DNA from: Roseiarcus sp963732155
GTDB taxonomy: Bacteria; Pseudomonadota; Alphaproteobacteria; Rhizobiales; Beijerinckiaceae
Reading direction: 5' to 3'
Assembly: GCA_963732155.1 (NCBI GenBank)
Contig: CAVSYB010000011.1
Location: 30,954 to 94,953 of the forward strand
Length of the DNA: 64,000 nt
A program made the translations under genes and the position numbers. A model generated the notes under the pieces. The model was not told the origin of the DNA, made no database searches, and was given only the letters and a program-made list of their open reading frames with translations. Shown piece by piece: positions 26,798 through 34,460 of this stretch (within the stretch, counting starts at the first letter, position 1; the number at the start of each line of letters is the position of its first letter).

Positions 26798-27775
26798 CTA
26801 AGTCGAAGCCCCCGGCCCGGCCAGAATGTCCCGCGCCTTCTGTTTGTCGCGATTCATTTCGGCCACCAGCGCCTCGAGGCTCTCGAACTTGCGCTCGGCC
26901 CGGATTCGACTGACGAACGCCACCTCGATCGTTTTGCCGTAGAGATCGCCGTCAAAGTCGAACAGGAAGGTCTCCAGGAGCGGCGGGCCGTCGTCGACTG
27001 TCGGGCGCGTGCCGAAGCTGGCGACCCCGTCGAAGCGCGCGCCGTCGATGAAAACCCGCACGGCGTAGACTCCGTGCGCGAGACGGTTGGTCGGTTCGAG
27101 CGCGATGTTGGCGGTCGGAACGCCCAGCGTCCGGCCGAGCTTGCGGCCGGGAACAACGACGCCGCTGACCGCGTAGCCGCGCCCCAAAAACCGCGCGGCG
27201 GCCTCGACGTCGCCGGTCTCCAGGGCGCGGCGGATCGCCGTCGAGGAGACGGCCTGCGTTCCAAATCCTTCGGGCGCCTCGATTTTTCGTATGACTTCGA
27301 CGCGAAACCCGTATCGGGCGCCCGCTTCCCTCATGAACGCCGGCGAACCCGAGCGATGTTTCCCGAAATGAAAGTCCCAGCCGACGATAACGGCCGCCAC
27401 ATCCAGTCGTCCAACCAGCACCTCCCTGACGAACTCCTCCGCCGTCAGAGAGGCCAGATTGACGTCGAAGGTCAGAAACACGGCGCCGTCGAGGCCGAGC
27501 TCTTGGAGGGCGCGCGCCTTGACCGCCTTCGTCGTCAGACGAAAGACGACCGGCTTGCCTGCAAAAAAATCGGCCGGATGAGGCTCGAAGGTCAAGACCG
27601 CGCTGGGCGCGCCGAGTTCGGCTGCGAGTTCCCTGGTGCGATGGATGACAGCGCGGTGCCCGAGATGCGCGCCGTCGAAATTGCCGATCGCAAAGACGCC
27701 ATGCGCGAGCCCCTCGGGTGGGCCCGTCGGATCTGCGGCGATCACGAACCGTCTGGCGTTGCTCGCTTGCGACAC
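26798..27775 (-). CDS. ribF: Bifunctional riboflavin kinase / FAD synthetase
   Basis: The protein of about 325 residues has an N-terminal FAD synthetase (nucleotidyltransferase) domain with FAIGNFDGAHLGHRAVI, LTFEPHPADFF, VGWDFHFGKHRSG and VSSTAIRRAL. The C-terminal riboflavin kinase domain contains GRTLGVPTANIAL, GVYAVRVFIDG and the LETFLFDFDGDLYGK block. It makes FMN and then FAD from riboflavin. The start is uncertain; the GTG at 27775 gives the family-typical distance to the first motif, while a TTG at 27847 would add 24 residues. ileS follows on the same strand after 197 bases, a common ribF-ileS-lspA order. Confidence 0.93.
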   Translation of the reverse strand: MSQASNARRFVIAADPTGPPEGLAHGVFAIGNFDGAHLGHRAVIHRTRELAAELGAPSAVLTFEPHPADFFAGKPVVFRLTTKAVKARALQELGLDGAVFLTFDVNLASLTAEEFVREVLVGRLDVAAVIVGWDFHFGKHRSGSPAFMREAGARYGFRVEVIRKIEAPEGFGTQAVSSTAIRRALETGDVEAAARFLGRGYAVSGVVVPGRKLGRTLGVPTANIALEPTNRLAHGVYAVRVFIDGARFDGVASFGTRPTVDDGPPLLETFLFDFDGDLYGKTIEVAFVSRIRAERKFESLEALVAEMNRDKQKARDILAGPGAST

Positions 27776-27857
27776 GCGGCGTCCGTTGCGTGAATGTGCG
27801 GAAGGTGGAAGCCGCCGGAAACTGCCCCGGCGGTCGGCAAGGGTCAAGGCGAAAGGC

Positions 27858-28298
27858 TCACCCGCTCTTGCGCGCCGGCACGCTCAAAACGCCCTCGCCG
27901 TCGAGCACCACCCGGCCGTCGACCGTGCATTCGCAGTGCAGGCGCACTCGCCGGCCCTTCTCGGTGAGTTCGGCGACCTCCACCCCGACGGTGACGACGT
28001 CGCCGATCTTGACCGGTCCCTTGAAGTTCAGGCTTTGCGAGATATAGACCGAGCCCGGCCCAGGCAACCGCATGCCGATGACCGCCGAAATCAGGCTTGC
28101 GGTGTAAAGACCGTGCACGATTCTTCCGCCGAACCGGGTCTTGCGGGCGAAATGCTCGGACAGGTGAATAGGATTGTGGTCGCCGGACAATTCGGCGAAG
28201 CCGATCACGTCCTCGTTCTTGACAGTCTTGACATAGGACTCCCGCATGCCGACCGCGAGATCCTCGAAATAGCAAGTCTTGAAGGTCGTCGCGGTCAT
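27858..28298 (-). CDS. MaoC-family (R)-specific enoyl-CoA hydratase-like protein
   Basis: A 146-aa hot-dog-fold protein with the hydratase-2 signature: AELSGDHNPIHLSEHFA, where the catalytic Asp and His are present, followed by FGGRIVHGLYTASLIS. It would hydrate trans-2-enoyl-CoA to (R)-3-hydroxyacyl-CoA as in PhaJ-type enzymes; fatty acid or polyhydroxyalkanoate metabolism is possible. The ATG has AGAGGA upstream. ribF follows 82 bases downstream on the same strand. Confidence 0.85.
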   Translation of the reverse strand: MTATTFKTCYFEDLAVGMRESYVKTVKNEDVIGFAELSGDHNPIHLSEHFARKTRFGGRIVHGLYTASLISAVIGMRLPGPGSVYISQSLNFKGPVKIGDVVTVGVEVAELTEKGRRVRLHCECTVDGRVVLDGEGVLSVPARKSG

Positions 28299-28419
28299 GA
28301 TCCTCTTCCGACGCTCAAAGGAGGTTCCTCAATCGAGATTTTTCGCTCCGCTCGTTCCGATGGAGCCGAGTGGCGTTCGGTCCTGAATTCGCCCTACGGG
28401 CAAACAATATTTCGGCGAT

Positions 28420-29319
28420 TCACCATACGAGATCGCGAATGGCCGCGGTCGGCCACAGACCGTGCCGCGCCGAGAATTGCTCAAGCGCCGCGGCCTGCAA
28501 CGGGCCGTTCCCGTGCAAATCCTCGCGATGGATTCCCCCGGTCACAAACAGGATGTCGATCCCCCGCCTCGCGGCGCCGGCGACATCGGTGCGCATCGCA
28601 TCGCCGATCGCCAGGACGCGCGAGTCGTCGACAGATTCTCCCCGGAGCGCGCCGGCCAGGCTCAACGCCTCCGCATAGATCGGCGCGTAAGGCTTGCCGG
28701 CGTAGATCGCCGAACCGCCCATCTGCTCATAGCGTTCCGCGAGCGCCCCGGCGCAGTAGATCAACTGATCGCCGCGCTGGACGACGAGGTCGGGGTTGGC
28801 GCAGATCAGCGGCAATCGGCGCGCCAGCATCACGCGGAGAACCGCGTCATAATCGGCGGGAGCCTCGACCCGATCGTCGAAAAGACCGGTGCACAACACA
28901 TAGTCGGCGCGATCCAGCGGGACCAACGGGGCCGGCGCCGCGCGCGCCGATGCGGCGGCTTCCGCAAAGAGGCTCCAATCCCTCGGCGGTCCGATGTGAT
29001 GGACCGGCGCCGAACCGCGCCCGATGATGAGCCTCATCGTGACGTCCCCCGAGGTGACGACCCCGTCATAGGCCTCGGCCGGAACCTTGAGGTCATCGAG
29101 CTGCGCGCGAATGGGTCCGCCCGGCCGCGGCGCATTGGTGATGAGGACCACCGTGCCGCCCCGCCGCCGAAAGCGGTCCAGCGCATGCGTCGCATGCGCA
29201 AAGGATTCCCGCCCATTGTGGACCACGCCCCAAATGTCGCTCAACACGACGTCGTAGCGCGCGGCGATCTCGCTCAGTCCAGCGACCAGCGGGACGCCTG
29301 CTCCATGGGGCCTGTTCAT
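28420..29319 (-). CDS. TIGR01459-type HAD-superfamily hydrolase (class IIA)
   Basis: The 299-aa protein has the class IIA HAD layout. Motif I is DVVLSDIWGVVHNG, with the second Asp replaced by Val in the usual DxDG context but the family-typical DIWGV retained. Motif II is VLITNAPRP, the cap domain follows (~90-200), then the conserved Lys in YAGKPYAPIYAEA and motif IV in AIGDAMRTDVAGAA. This matches the TIGR01459 subgroup common in alphaproteobacteria, of unknown phosphatase substrate. It is separated from MaoC by 121 bases on the same strand. Confidence 0.82.
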   Translation of the reverse strand: MNRPHGAGVPLVAGLSEIAARYDVVLSDIWGVVHNGRESFAHATHALDRFRRRGGTVVLITNAPRPGGPIRAQLDDLKVPAEAYDGVVTSGDVTMRLIIGRGSAPVHHIGPPRDWSLFAEAAASARAAPAPLVPLDRADYVLCTGLFDDRVEAPADYDAVLRVMLARRLPLICANPDLVVQRGDQLIYCAGALAERYEQMGGSAIYAGKPYAPIYAEALSLAGALRGESVDDSRVLAIGDAMRTDVAGAARRGIDILFVTGGIHREDLHGNGPLQAAALEQFSARHGLWPTAAIRDLVW

Positions 29320-29436
29320 GATCCGAGGGAGCTATGGTTCGCGCGCCGCGCTGTCAAGCGCGCCCGCGCGGGCTTGACGATGGGCGGCGGCTCGCGCAAT
29401 GGACCGTCAGCGAGTCTGAGCTGATATCGAGGCCGC

Positions 29437-29793
29437 ATGCCCCCTACCGACAAGGCGCCCGTCATAACATTCGACGACTTCCTGAAGGTCGATATTCGCC
29501 TGGGCACGATTGTCTCCGCGCAACCCTTCCCGCAGGCGCGCAAACCCGCGTATCGGCTGACCATCGACTTCGGGCCAATCATCGGCCTCAAAAAATCCTC
29601 GGCGCAAATCACCGCGCATTACAGCGTGGAGGCGCTGTTGGGACGCCAGGTCGCGGCGGTCGTCAACTTTCCGCCCCGCCAGATCGGACCGTTCATCTCC
29701 GAGGTCCTCACGTTGGGCTTTCCAGATGAAGACGGCGCAGTCGTGTTGATAGGGCCGAGCTTGCCGGCGCCCAACGGCGGGCGACTGTTCTGA
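29437..29793 (+). CDS. csaA: CsaA-type tRNA-binding domain protein
   Basis: A 118-aa single-domain protein of the CsaA/EMAP-II tRNA-binding OB fold: FDDFLKVDIRLGTIVSAQPF at the N terminus, YRLTIDFGPIIGLKKSSAQI in the middle, and VVNFPPRQIGPFISEVLTLG near the end. CsaA was described as a secretion-related chaperone and tRNA binder; the in vivo role is unclear. It is divergent from the HAD gene and followed 85 bases later by trxA. Confidence 0.9.
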   Translation: MPPTDKAPVITFDDFLKVDIRLGTIVSAQPFPQARKPAYRLTIDFGPIIGLKKSSAQITAHYSVEALLGRQVAAVVNFPPRQIGPFISEVLTLGFPDEDGAVVLIGPSLPAPNGGRLF

Positions 29794-29805
29794 GAGGCGG
29801 CCGAC

Positions 29806-29834
29806 TTGACGCGTTCGGGCCCGGTTCCTACCTA
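29806..29834 (+). promoter_or_regulatory. Candidate sigma-70 promoter of trxA
   Basis: TTGACG (29806-29811) and TACCTA (29829-29834) are 17 bases apart and lie 45 bases before the trxA ATG, just after the csaA stop. The -35 box is near consensus, the -10 box weak. Confidence 0.35.
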
Positions 29835-29878
29835 TCAGGGGCCGCGCGGGTTTCGCCGCGCATTTTTCCGAGGAACCC

Positions 29879-30202
29879 ATGTCCGCCACCTCCAAGGTCA
29901 CCGACGCCAATTTCGACGTCGACGTTCTCAAGTCCAACGAACCTGTCGTCGTCGACTTTTGGGCGGAATGGTGCGGTCCTTGCCGGATGATCGGTCCCTC
30001 CCTCGAGGAAATCGCCAGCGAAATGAAGGGCAAGGTGAAAATCGCCAAGCTGAACATCGATGAGAATCCCGGCGTCGCGAGTAAGCTCGGGATTCGGTCA
30101 ATTCCAACCCTGATGGTGTTCAAGAACGGGAAGCTGGCCGCCCAGAAGACCGGGGCGGCGCCCAAAAGCGAACTGGTGCGCTGGATCAACGCGTCGGTCT
30201 GA
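29879..30202 (+). CDS. trxA: Thioredoxin
   Basis: The 107-aa protein is a classic thioredoxin with the active site WCGPC at residues 31-35, the cis-proline in SIPTLMVF and the KIAKLNIDENPGVASKLG stretch. It reduces protein disulfides in the cytoplasm, recycled by thioredoxin reductase. AGGA precedes the ATG. In many relatives trxA follows addAB; that is not the case here. Confidence 0.97.
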   Translation: MSATSKVTDANFDVDVLKSNEPVVVDFWAEWCGPCRMIGPSLEEIASEMKGKVKIAKLNIDENPGVASKLGIRSIPTLMVFKNGKLAAQKTGAAPKSELVRWINASV

Positions 30203-30324
30203 CGTGCGGCGCGCTTTGGCGGACGCCGAGCGGACCCGGAAGAGCGACAGATTCCTACGGCAAGCCTGCGCCCCATAGTCAGACGACAGGAAACGGGGCG
30301 GATTCAATCCGATGCCCTCTCGCG

Positions 30325-31713
30325 CTAGAGAGGAATCCGCACGCTGGCGCGCAGGCCGCCCATGGCGCTCGTGCCCAGGCTCACGTCGCCGCCATGAGAG
30401 CGCGCAATGTCGCGGGCGATGGCGAGGCCGAGGCCGGCGCCGCTGTAGTCCTGATTGCGCGCCTCATCCAGCCGGTAGAACGGGCGAAAGACATCCTCGC
30501 GATGCTCGGGAGCGATGCCGGGCCCATCGTCGTCGATATGGATTGCGATAAAGCGTTGTTCGCGTGAGGCATGCAGGACAATGTTTTGGCCATGACGCTG
30601 AGCATTGGCGACAAGGTTGGACAAACATCGCTTGAACGCGCTCGGCCTGACCTTCACGTTGAGATCGCCATTCGCCTCGACGGTGACTGCGCTTCCGTGC
30701 CGTTCGGCGTCAGACCTCAATGCGTCGAGTACGTCGTGCACATCCGTCGACACCGTCGCCTCTCCTGCATCGCCGCGCGCGAAGGCGAGATAGCCTTCCA
30801 GCATGCGCTGCATTTCCTCGACGTCCTTTTGGAGCGGTTCGATCTCGGGCTGCTCATCCATGACCGCCAGCGACAGCTTGAAGCGCGTGAGGATGGTGCG
30901 AAGATCGTGGCTGACGCCGTTGAGCATCGCGGTGCGTTGCTCGACGGCGCGCTCGACGCGCCTTTTCATTTCGATGAAGGCGTAGCCGGCCTGCCGGACT
31001 TCGCGCGCGCCATGGGGTTGAAATTCGAAATCGCGGCCCTTGCCAAAATCCTCCGCCGCGCCCGCCAACCGCAAAATCGGCCTGATCTGATTGCGCAGAA
31101 ATAGAATTGCGACGGCGAGCAACACGACGGCGGCGCCCAGCATCCAAAGAATGAAAATGTGGACATTGGGCTCATAGGCGAGGTTGCGGTGCGCGAGCAT
31201 CCGCAACACGCCCGTGCCGAGGTCGACCCGGATCTCCATCAATCCCGATCGGCCGACGGTATCGATCCAGAATGGCCGGCGAATCTGTTTGAAAATCTCG
31301 TCGGGCAGCGCCCGCGTGAGCGGATCGAGCTCGGCGAAGAAGGTTTTGGGAATCGGCGGGGGCAGCGGCCCCGGCGGCAACAATTCGACGTCGATGTGAA
31401 ACCGCTCGGCGCTGATCGTCTGCAGACGATCGGAGCCTCCCCCGGGCGGGTAGGCCTTGTAAAGGTCGATGATCGCGCCGATGTCGCGCGCGACAGCCGC
31501 GGAAAGCCGGTGCGTCACCAACTCCCAGTGCCGCTCCATGAAAACGTAGGCGACCGCCGCCTGCAAAAGCACCATCGGCAGGATGACGATGAGCAACGAG
31601 CGGCCGTAAAGCCCCTTTGGCAAAAAATTTGCGATTGCGCGAGCAACCTGCCGCCAGGCCGCTCGCGGTCGCGAAAAAAACAGAGGCGCTGAAAGGGCGC
31701 TCACGCCGCTCAC
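30325..31713 (-). CDS. EnvZ-like sensor histidine kinase
   Basis: A 462-aa two-pass inner-membrane kinase. TM1 is at about 39-58, a periplasmic domain at 60-183, TM2 at about 185-206, HAMP at 207-258, then the phosphoacceptor His269 in NGVSHDLRTILTRFKLSL and a HATPase domain with NLVANAQRHG, DDGPGI and GAGLGLAIARDIARSHGG. It would phosphorylate the response regulator encoded immediately upstream. Its GTG start overlaps that gene's stop (GTGA), so translation is coupled. The stimulus is unknown; EnvZ-like kinases often sense envelope or osmotic state. Confidence 0.9.
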   Translation of the reverse strand: MSGVSALSAPLFFSRPRAAWRQVARAIANFLPKGLYGRSLLIVILPMVLLQAAVAYVFMERHWELVTHRLSAAVARDIGAIIDLYKAYPPGGGSDRLQTISAERFHIDVELLPPGPLPPPIPKTFFAELDPLTRALPDEIFKQIRRPFWIDTVGRSGLMEIRVDLGTGVLRMLAHRNLAYEPNVHIFILWMLGAAVVLLAVAILFLRNQIRPILRLAGAAEDFGKGRDFEFQPHGAREVRQAGYAFIEMKRRVERAVEQRTAMLNGVSHDLRTILTRFKLSLAVMDEQPEIEPLQKDVEEMQRMLEGYLAFARGDAGEATVSTDVHDVLDALRSDAERHGSAVTVEANGDLNVKVRPSAFKRCLSNLVANAQRHGQNIVLHASREQRFIAIHIDDDGPGIAPEHREDVFRPFYRLDEARNQDYSGAGLGLAIARDIARSHGGDVSLGTSAMGGLRASVRIPL

Positions 31714-32420
31714 CCGTCGACGATCAAACGGTAGCCAGCCCCGCGCGCAGTTTGCAGATAGACCGGATTGGCGGGGTCGCTCTCGATTTTTCGCCGCAGC
31801 CTGTTGATTTGCACGTCGATGGTTCGTTCATTGGCCGCGGCTCCCGACCCCGTCAACGCCTCGCGCGAAACGCTCTCGCCGGAGTGCGCGCACAGCAGAC
31901 GCAGCATGTCGCGCTCGCGTTCGGTCAGGCGCACGACTTCATCACTCGTGCGTAATTCGCCGCGCTCCAGCGAAAAACTGAATGGCCCGAATCGAACGAC
32001 GGCAACGCCGGCCCGTTGCGGAGCTGTTCTCGTCCGACGAAGGATCGACCCGATGCGCAGCAGCAATTCCTTGGGCTCGTGCGGTTTGGCCAGATAGTCG
32101 TCGACGCCGGTTTCAAGTCCGCGAACGCGATCGCTCGACTCCGAACGAGCCGTCAGCATCAATATGGGGACCTGAGACGTTCGACGAAGGCTGGCGGCGA
32201 AGTCAAAACCGTTCTCGCCCGGCATCATCACATCGAGAACAATAATCTCGAAGGCAAGGCTTTCGAGATAGGTTCGCGCCTCCTCCGCAGACGCGGCGAT
32301 CGTGACGCGGTAGCCATGTTTTCGCAAATAGGTCGAAAGCAACATCCGGATGCGTCGGTCGTCGTCGACGACCAGGACATGCGCCGCGTCGTCGCCGGGC
32401 GTCGGTTTGTCGTCGCTCAC
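31710..32420 (-). CDS. OmpR/PhoB-family response regulator (PetR-like)
   Basis: A 236-aa regulator with an N-terminal receiver domain (VLVVDDDRRIRMLL with the acidic pocket, phospho-acceptor Asp63 in VLDVMMPGENG, Lys in YLAKPHEP) and a C-terminal winged-helix OmpR DNA-binding domain (LTERERDMLRLLCAHSGESV and VDVQINRLRRKIE-type recognition region). It is preceded by a MarR gene and followed by a kinase gene with 4-base overlaps on both sides. This MarR/OmpR pairing resembles petP/petR known from Rhodobacter; that identity is inferred from context, not proven. Confidence 0.9.
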   Translation of the reverse strand: MSDDKPTPGDDAAHVLVVDDDRRIRMLLSTYLRKHGYRVTIAASAEEARTYLESLAFEIIVLDVMMPGENGFDFAASLRRTSQVPILMLTARSESSDRVRGLETGVDDYLAKPHEPKELLLRIGSILRRTRTAPQRAGVAVVRFGPFSFSLERGELRTSDEVVRLTERERDMLRLLCAHSGESVSREALTGSGAAANERTIDVQINRLRRKIESDPANPVYLQTARGAGYRLIVDG

Positions 32421-32980
32421 ACCTCGTCTCCGCTTTGTCCGTTCAATCGGGCGGCCAGCAGCCTTCCGCCAGCCTCGCCGGCGTCCAAACTCCTTGCGCC
32501 GATCAGCGCCATGACATGCTCCCGTTCGGGCTCATCGATCATCGCCAGCAGGAACGCGATCGCCCGCTCCCGACCGCCTTCGCCCAGGGAGTCCATCGCT
32601 TTCGAGAACCGGCGCGTCTGGAGATGCGCGAGATCCCTGGCGAGGCGGGCGCCTTTCGCCGTGGTGTGAAGCTGTCGATGACGACGATCCTGCGCGCCGG
32701 CGCGCGCTTCAATGAACGACTCGGCGATAAGCTCCTTGAGCACTCGATTGAGACTTTGCTTCGTTATCTTGAGAATTTCGAGCAACTCGGCGATCGTCAG
32801 CCCGGGCTGCCGGCTGACGAAATGCAGCACGCGATGATGCGCACGCCCGAACCGATAGGTTTCCAGCAGCCGGTCAGCGTCGCCCACAAAATCGCGATAG
32901 GCGAAAAAAAACAGCTCGATCAAATCATACATCGGAGCCGCGCTGGCGGCCGTCGCGCCGGATTTCCCAACAATATCCAT
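32417..32980 (-). CDS. MarR-family winged-helix regulator (PetP-like)
   Basis: The protein of about 187 residues has a MarR-type winged helix: helices around YRFGRAHHRVLHFVSRQP, the helix-turn-helix LTIAELLEILKITKQSLNRVLKEL, and the wing EARAGAQDRRHRQLHTTAKG. The DRRHR wing motif is typical. It is the first gene of a three-gene operon with the response regulator and kinase, with its stop overlapping the next GTG start. The ATG at 32980 is preceded by an in-frame TTG at 32992. It is divergent from the aminotransferase gene, and the shared 130 bases may hold its operator. Confidence 0.85.
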   Translation of the reverse strand: MDIVGKSGATAASAAPMYDLIELFFFAYRDFVGDADRLLETYRFGRAHHRVLHFVSRQPGLTIAELLEILKITKQSLNRVLKELIAESFIEARAGAQDRRHRQLHTTAKGARLARDLAHLQTRRFSKAMDSLGEGGRERAIAFLLAMIDEPEREHVMALIGARSLDAGEAGGRLLAARLNGQSGDEV

Positions 32981-33006
32981 GCCTGAGTCCAATTACGTCA
33001 GTAGTG

Positions 33007-33035
33007 TTGACATATTCCAGCTTCCCTGCTATCGA
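33007..33035 (+). promoter_or_regulatory. Candidate sigma-70 promoter upstream of ilvE
   Basis: TTGACA (33007-33012, perfect -35) is followed after 17 bases by TATCGA (33030-33035). This lies about 75 bases before the ilvE GTG, in the gap shared with the divergent MarR operon. Confidence 0.45.
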
Positions 33036-33109
33036 TCATGCTGCGCCCGCGTATTTAAGCTGTGCGCCGCCAATTTCCAAACAGCCCGAGGGGCGGGAGG
33101 GAGAGTATC

Positions 33110-33997
33110 GTGGCACAGCAAGCGTTCGACGATCGCGACGGTTTGATCTGGATGGACGGGCGTCTGGTTCCCTGGCGCGACGCGAAAGTGCATGTGCTGA
33201 CCCACGCCATGCATTATGGGAGCGCGGTTTTCGAGGGTGAGCGCGCCTACGGCGGCGTCATTTTCAAATCGTCCAAACACTCGGAAAGACTGAAGGAATC
33301 GGCCCGCATTCTGGATTTCGAGGTGCCCTATTCCGCCGGTCAGATCGACGCGGCGAAGGCCCTCGTGCTCCAGAAAAGCGGCTTTGCGGACGCCTATGTG
33401 CGCCCGATCGCCTGGCGCGGCTCCGAAATGATGGGCGTGTCGGCCCAGCACAACACAATCCATCTGGCGATCGCCGCGTGGGACTGGCCGAGCTATTTCG
33501 ATCCGGCGCAGCGCATGAAAGGCATTCGTCTCGACGTCGCCGACTATCGGCGGCCCGATCCGGCGACAGCGCCCTGTCGGTCGAAGGCGGCGGGCCTCTA
33601 TATGATCTGCACGATCTCGAAGCACAAAGCGGAGCGTCGCGGCTATGCCGACGCTTTGATGCTGGATTGGCAGGGCCGCGTCGCCGAATGCACCGGCGCC
33701 AACGTTTTCTTCATCAGGGATGGCGTTCTGCATACGCCCATCGCCGATTGTTTCCTGGATGGGGTGACCCGGCAAACGGCGATCGAATTGGCGCGGCGAC
33801 GCGGCGTCGAAGTCGCCGAGCGTCGGATCATGCCCGACGAGCTGTCGTCGTTCAGCGAATGCTTCATTACGGGAACTGCCGCGGAAATCACGCCGGTGAG
33901 CGAAATCGGCCCGCATCAGTTCAAGCCCGGAAACCTGACGAGCGCCCTGATCGACGACTATTCGGCCGAAGTGCGACCGAAGTCGAAGGCGGCCTGA
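33110..33997 (+). CDS. ilvE: Branched-chain amino acid aminotransferase
   Basis: The 295-residue fold-type IV PLP enzyme transfers amino groups to or from Leu, Ile and Val. Seen are MHYGSAVFEGERAY, YVRPIAWRGSE, the PLP lysine in CRSKAAGLYMICTISKHKA, ECTGANVFFIRDG, and FITGTAAEITPV for phosphate binding. It resembles the class often paired with petR/petP-like regulators. The GTG start follows GGGAGGGAGAG and gives the family-typical N terminus VAQQAFDDRDGLIWMDG; an earlier in-frame start at 33062 lacks a ribosome site. Confidence 0.92.
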   Translation: MAQQAFDDRDGLIWMDGRLVPWRDAKVHVLTHAMHYGSAVFEGERAYGGVIFKSSKHSERLKESARILDFEVPYSAGQIDAAKALVLQKSGFADAYVRPIAWRGSEMMGVSAQHNTIHLAIAAWDWPSYFDPAQRMKGIRLDVADYRRPDPATAPCRSKAAGLYMICTISKHKAERRGYADALMLDWQGRVAECTGANVFFIRDGVLHTPIADCFLDGVTRQTAIELARRRGVEVAERRIMPDELSSFSECFITGTAAEITPVSEIGPHQFKPGNLTSALIDDYSAEVRPKSKAA

Positions 33998-34122
33998 GGA
34001 ACGCTCGGCGGCGCGGGGACGGAAGACGCCGCGCGCGGCGCTGCAAGCGCCGACGTTCGCCCCTTGTCTGCGTCGCCATCAGGGAATCGGCGGCCGCGAC
34101 TGTGGCGTCATCGCGCCCGGTT

Positions 34123-34371
34123 CTAACGCCGGATCGGTTCGTGACGCAGCGCGGCGCGAAGGAAATAGAACAGGCCGACCAAAGCCAACAGGATCAAGAA
34201 GATCTCGAGGCCATGGGTCGCCAGATCGCCGATCTGGAACAGACCGCCGATCGCCCAGCCCGCCGAAGCGCCCGCCCCCACCAGCTCGGTGCCGACGAGA
34301 ACGCCGACGCTGATCAGCGTCAGGGCGTTTGTCCAGTTGACCGGCTTGTCGGTCGGCAAGTTCAACTCCAC
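34123..34371 (-). CDS. Small two-TM membrane protein, unknown
   Basis: An 82-residue protein with two hydrophobic segments (LTLISVGVLVGTELVGAGAS and LEIFLILLALVGLFYFLRAAL) joined by a short glycine-rich hinge. The N-terminal ELNLPTDKPVNWTNAL is familiar from uncharacterised Hyphomicrobiales proteins. The GTG at 34371 is a guess, as there is no strong ribosome site; the frame is open to 34449. It is convergent with ilvE and divergent from the GGT-like gene. Confidence 0.6.
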   Translation of the reverse strand: MELNLPTDKPVNWTNALTLISVGVLVGTELVGAGASAGWAIGGLFQIGDLATHGLEIFLILLALVGLFYFLRAALRHEPIRR

Positions 34372-34460
34372 GCTTCGCGAGACTCGTTGGCCCCTATACC
34401 ATCGGTCTGCGCGGCGCAAGCCGCGCCTCGCCAAAGCCATTGACAGCATCGGCCTTCACC

